This document shows positions 5,295-5,336 of a stretch of DNA of 5,336 nucleotides, in pieces. Every line of letters starts with the position of its first letter. Positions within the stretch are counted from its first letter, which is position 1. The notes under the pieces were generated by a model, which was not told the origin of the DNA, searched no databases, and saw only the letters and a program-made list of their open reading frames with translations. The position numbers and the translations under genes are program-made. Source of the stretch: Pseudomonas sp. (GTDB taxonomy: Bacteria > Pseudomonadota > Gammaproteobacteria > Pseudomonadales > Pseudomonadaceae); assembly GCA_030654635.1 (NCBI GenBank), contig JAURXE010000071.1, forward strand, positions 1-5,336, written 5' to 3'.

Positions 5295-5336
5295 GCTAAA
5301 TTTATCGCGATTCAGGTTGAATTTTTTCCTGTAATC

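Noticed and set aside
1..5336. Mobile element, CRISPR, tRNA, riboswitch or transferred island
   Set aside because: No repeat array, transposase, integrase, tRNA-like fold or codon-use break was seen; all genes look like native Pseudomonas core genes.

Overview
The window reads as an ordinary chromosomal core segment of a Pseudomonas-type gammaproteobacterium. It is moderately GC-rich, densely coded and has consistent codon use throughout. The protein sequences closely resemble Pseudomonas TrpS, the ZapE/AFG1-like ATPase, a GlxA-type regulator and a long-chain-type acyl-CoA dehydrogenase as I remember them. The gene order trpS, zapE, secreted protein, regulator, acyl-CoA dehydrogenase also matches my recollection of the P. 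aeruginosa PAO1 PA4439 to PA4435 neighbourhood. That recollection was not checked by search. The slightly lower GC suggests the fluorescens/putida side of the genus, which is inference only.

Layout: positions 2-589 (+) hold the 3' part of trpS, cut by the left edge. A 108-base gap with a possible sigma70 promoter and competing hairpins leads into zapE at 698-1792 (+). zapE converges on a minus-strand gene for a secreted protein of unknown function (1878-2843), and one A-tract/T-tract hairpin at 1820-1851 can terminate both. Upstream of the secreted-protein gene, after a 98-base gap with a probable terminator, lies a minus-strand GlxA/AraC-family regulator (2942-3940). It is transcribed divergently from an acyl-CoA dehydrogenase (4098-5234, +) across a 157-base intergenic region with two inverted repeats. 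A terminator-like hairpin follows the dehydrogenase. The last ~40 bases (5295-5336) contain no gene I can support, only AT-rich sequence that may be the upstream region of the next gene.

How the genes may work together: trpS (translation) and zapE (envelope/division ATPase) are housekeeping genes that share only position. The one functional pair the layout suggests is the divergent regulator and acyl-CoA dehydrogenase, where the regulator plausibly senses a small metabolite and controls a beta-oxidation-type step. The secreted protein has its own possible promoter and terminators on both sides, so it is probably a separate unit.

No gap exceeds 300 bases. I see no tRNA, rRNA, CRISPR array, insertion sequence, integrase or prophage gene, and nothing that amounts to a new biological system. 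The items most worth a second look are a nine-G run inside the zapE Walker A codons, the C-terminal add-on domain of TrpS, the repeated promoter-like element upstream of zapE and the dehydrogenase, and the dyad overlapping the dehydrogenase -10 candidate.
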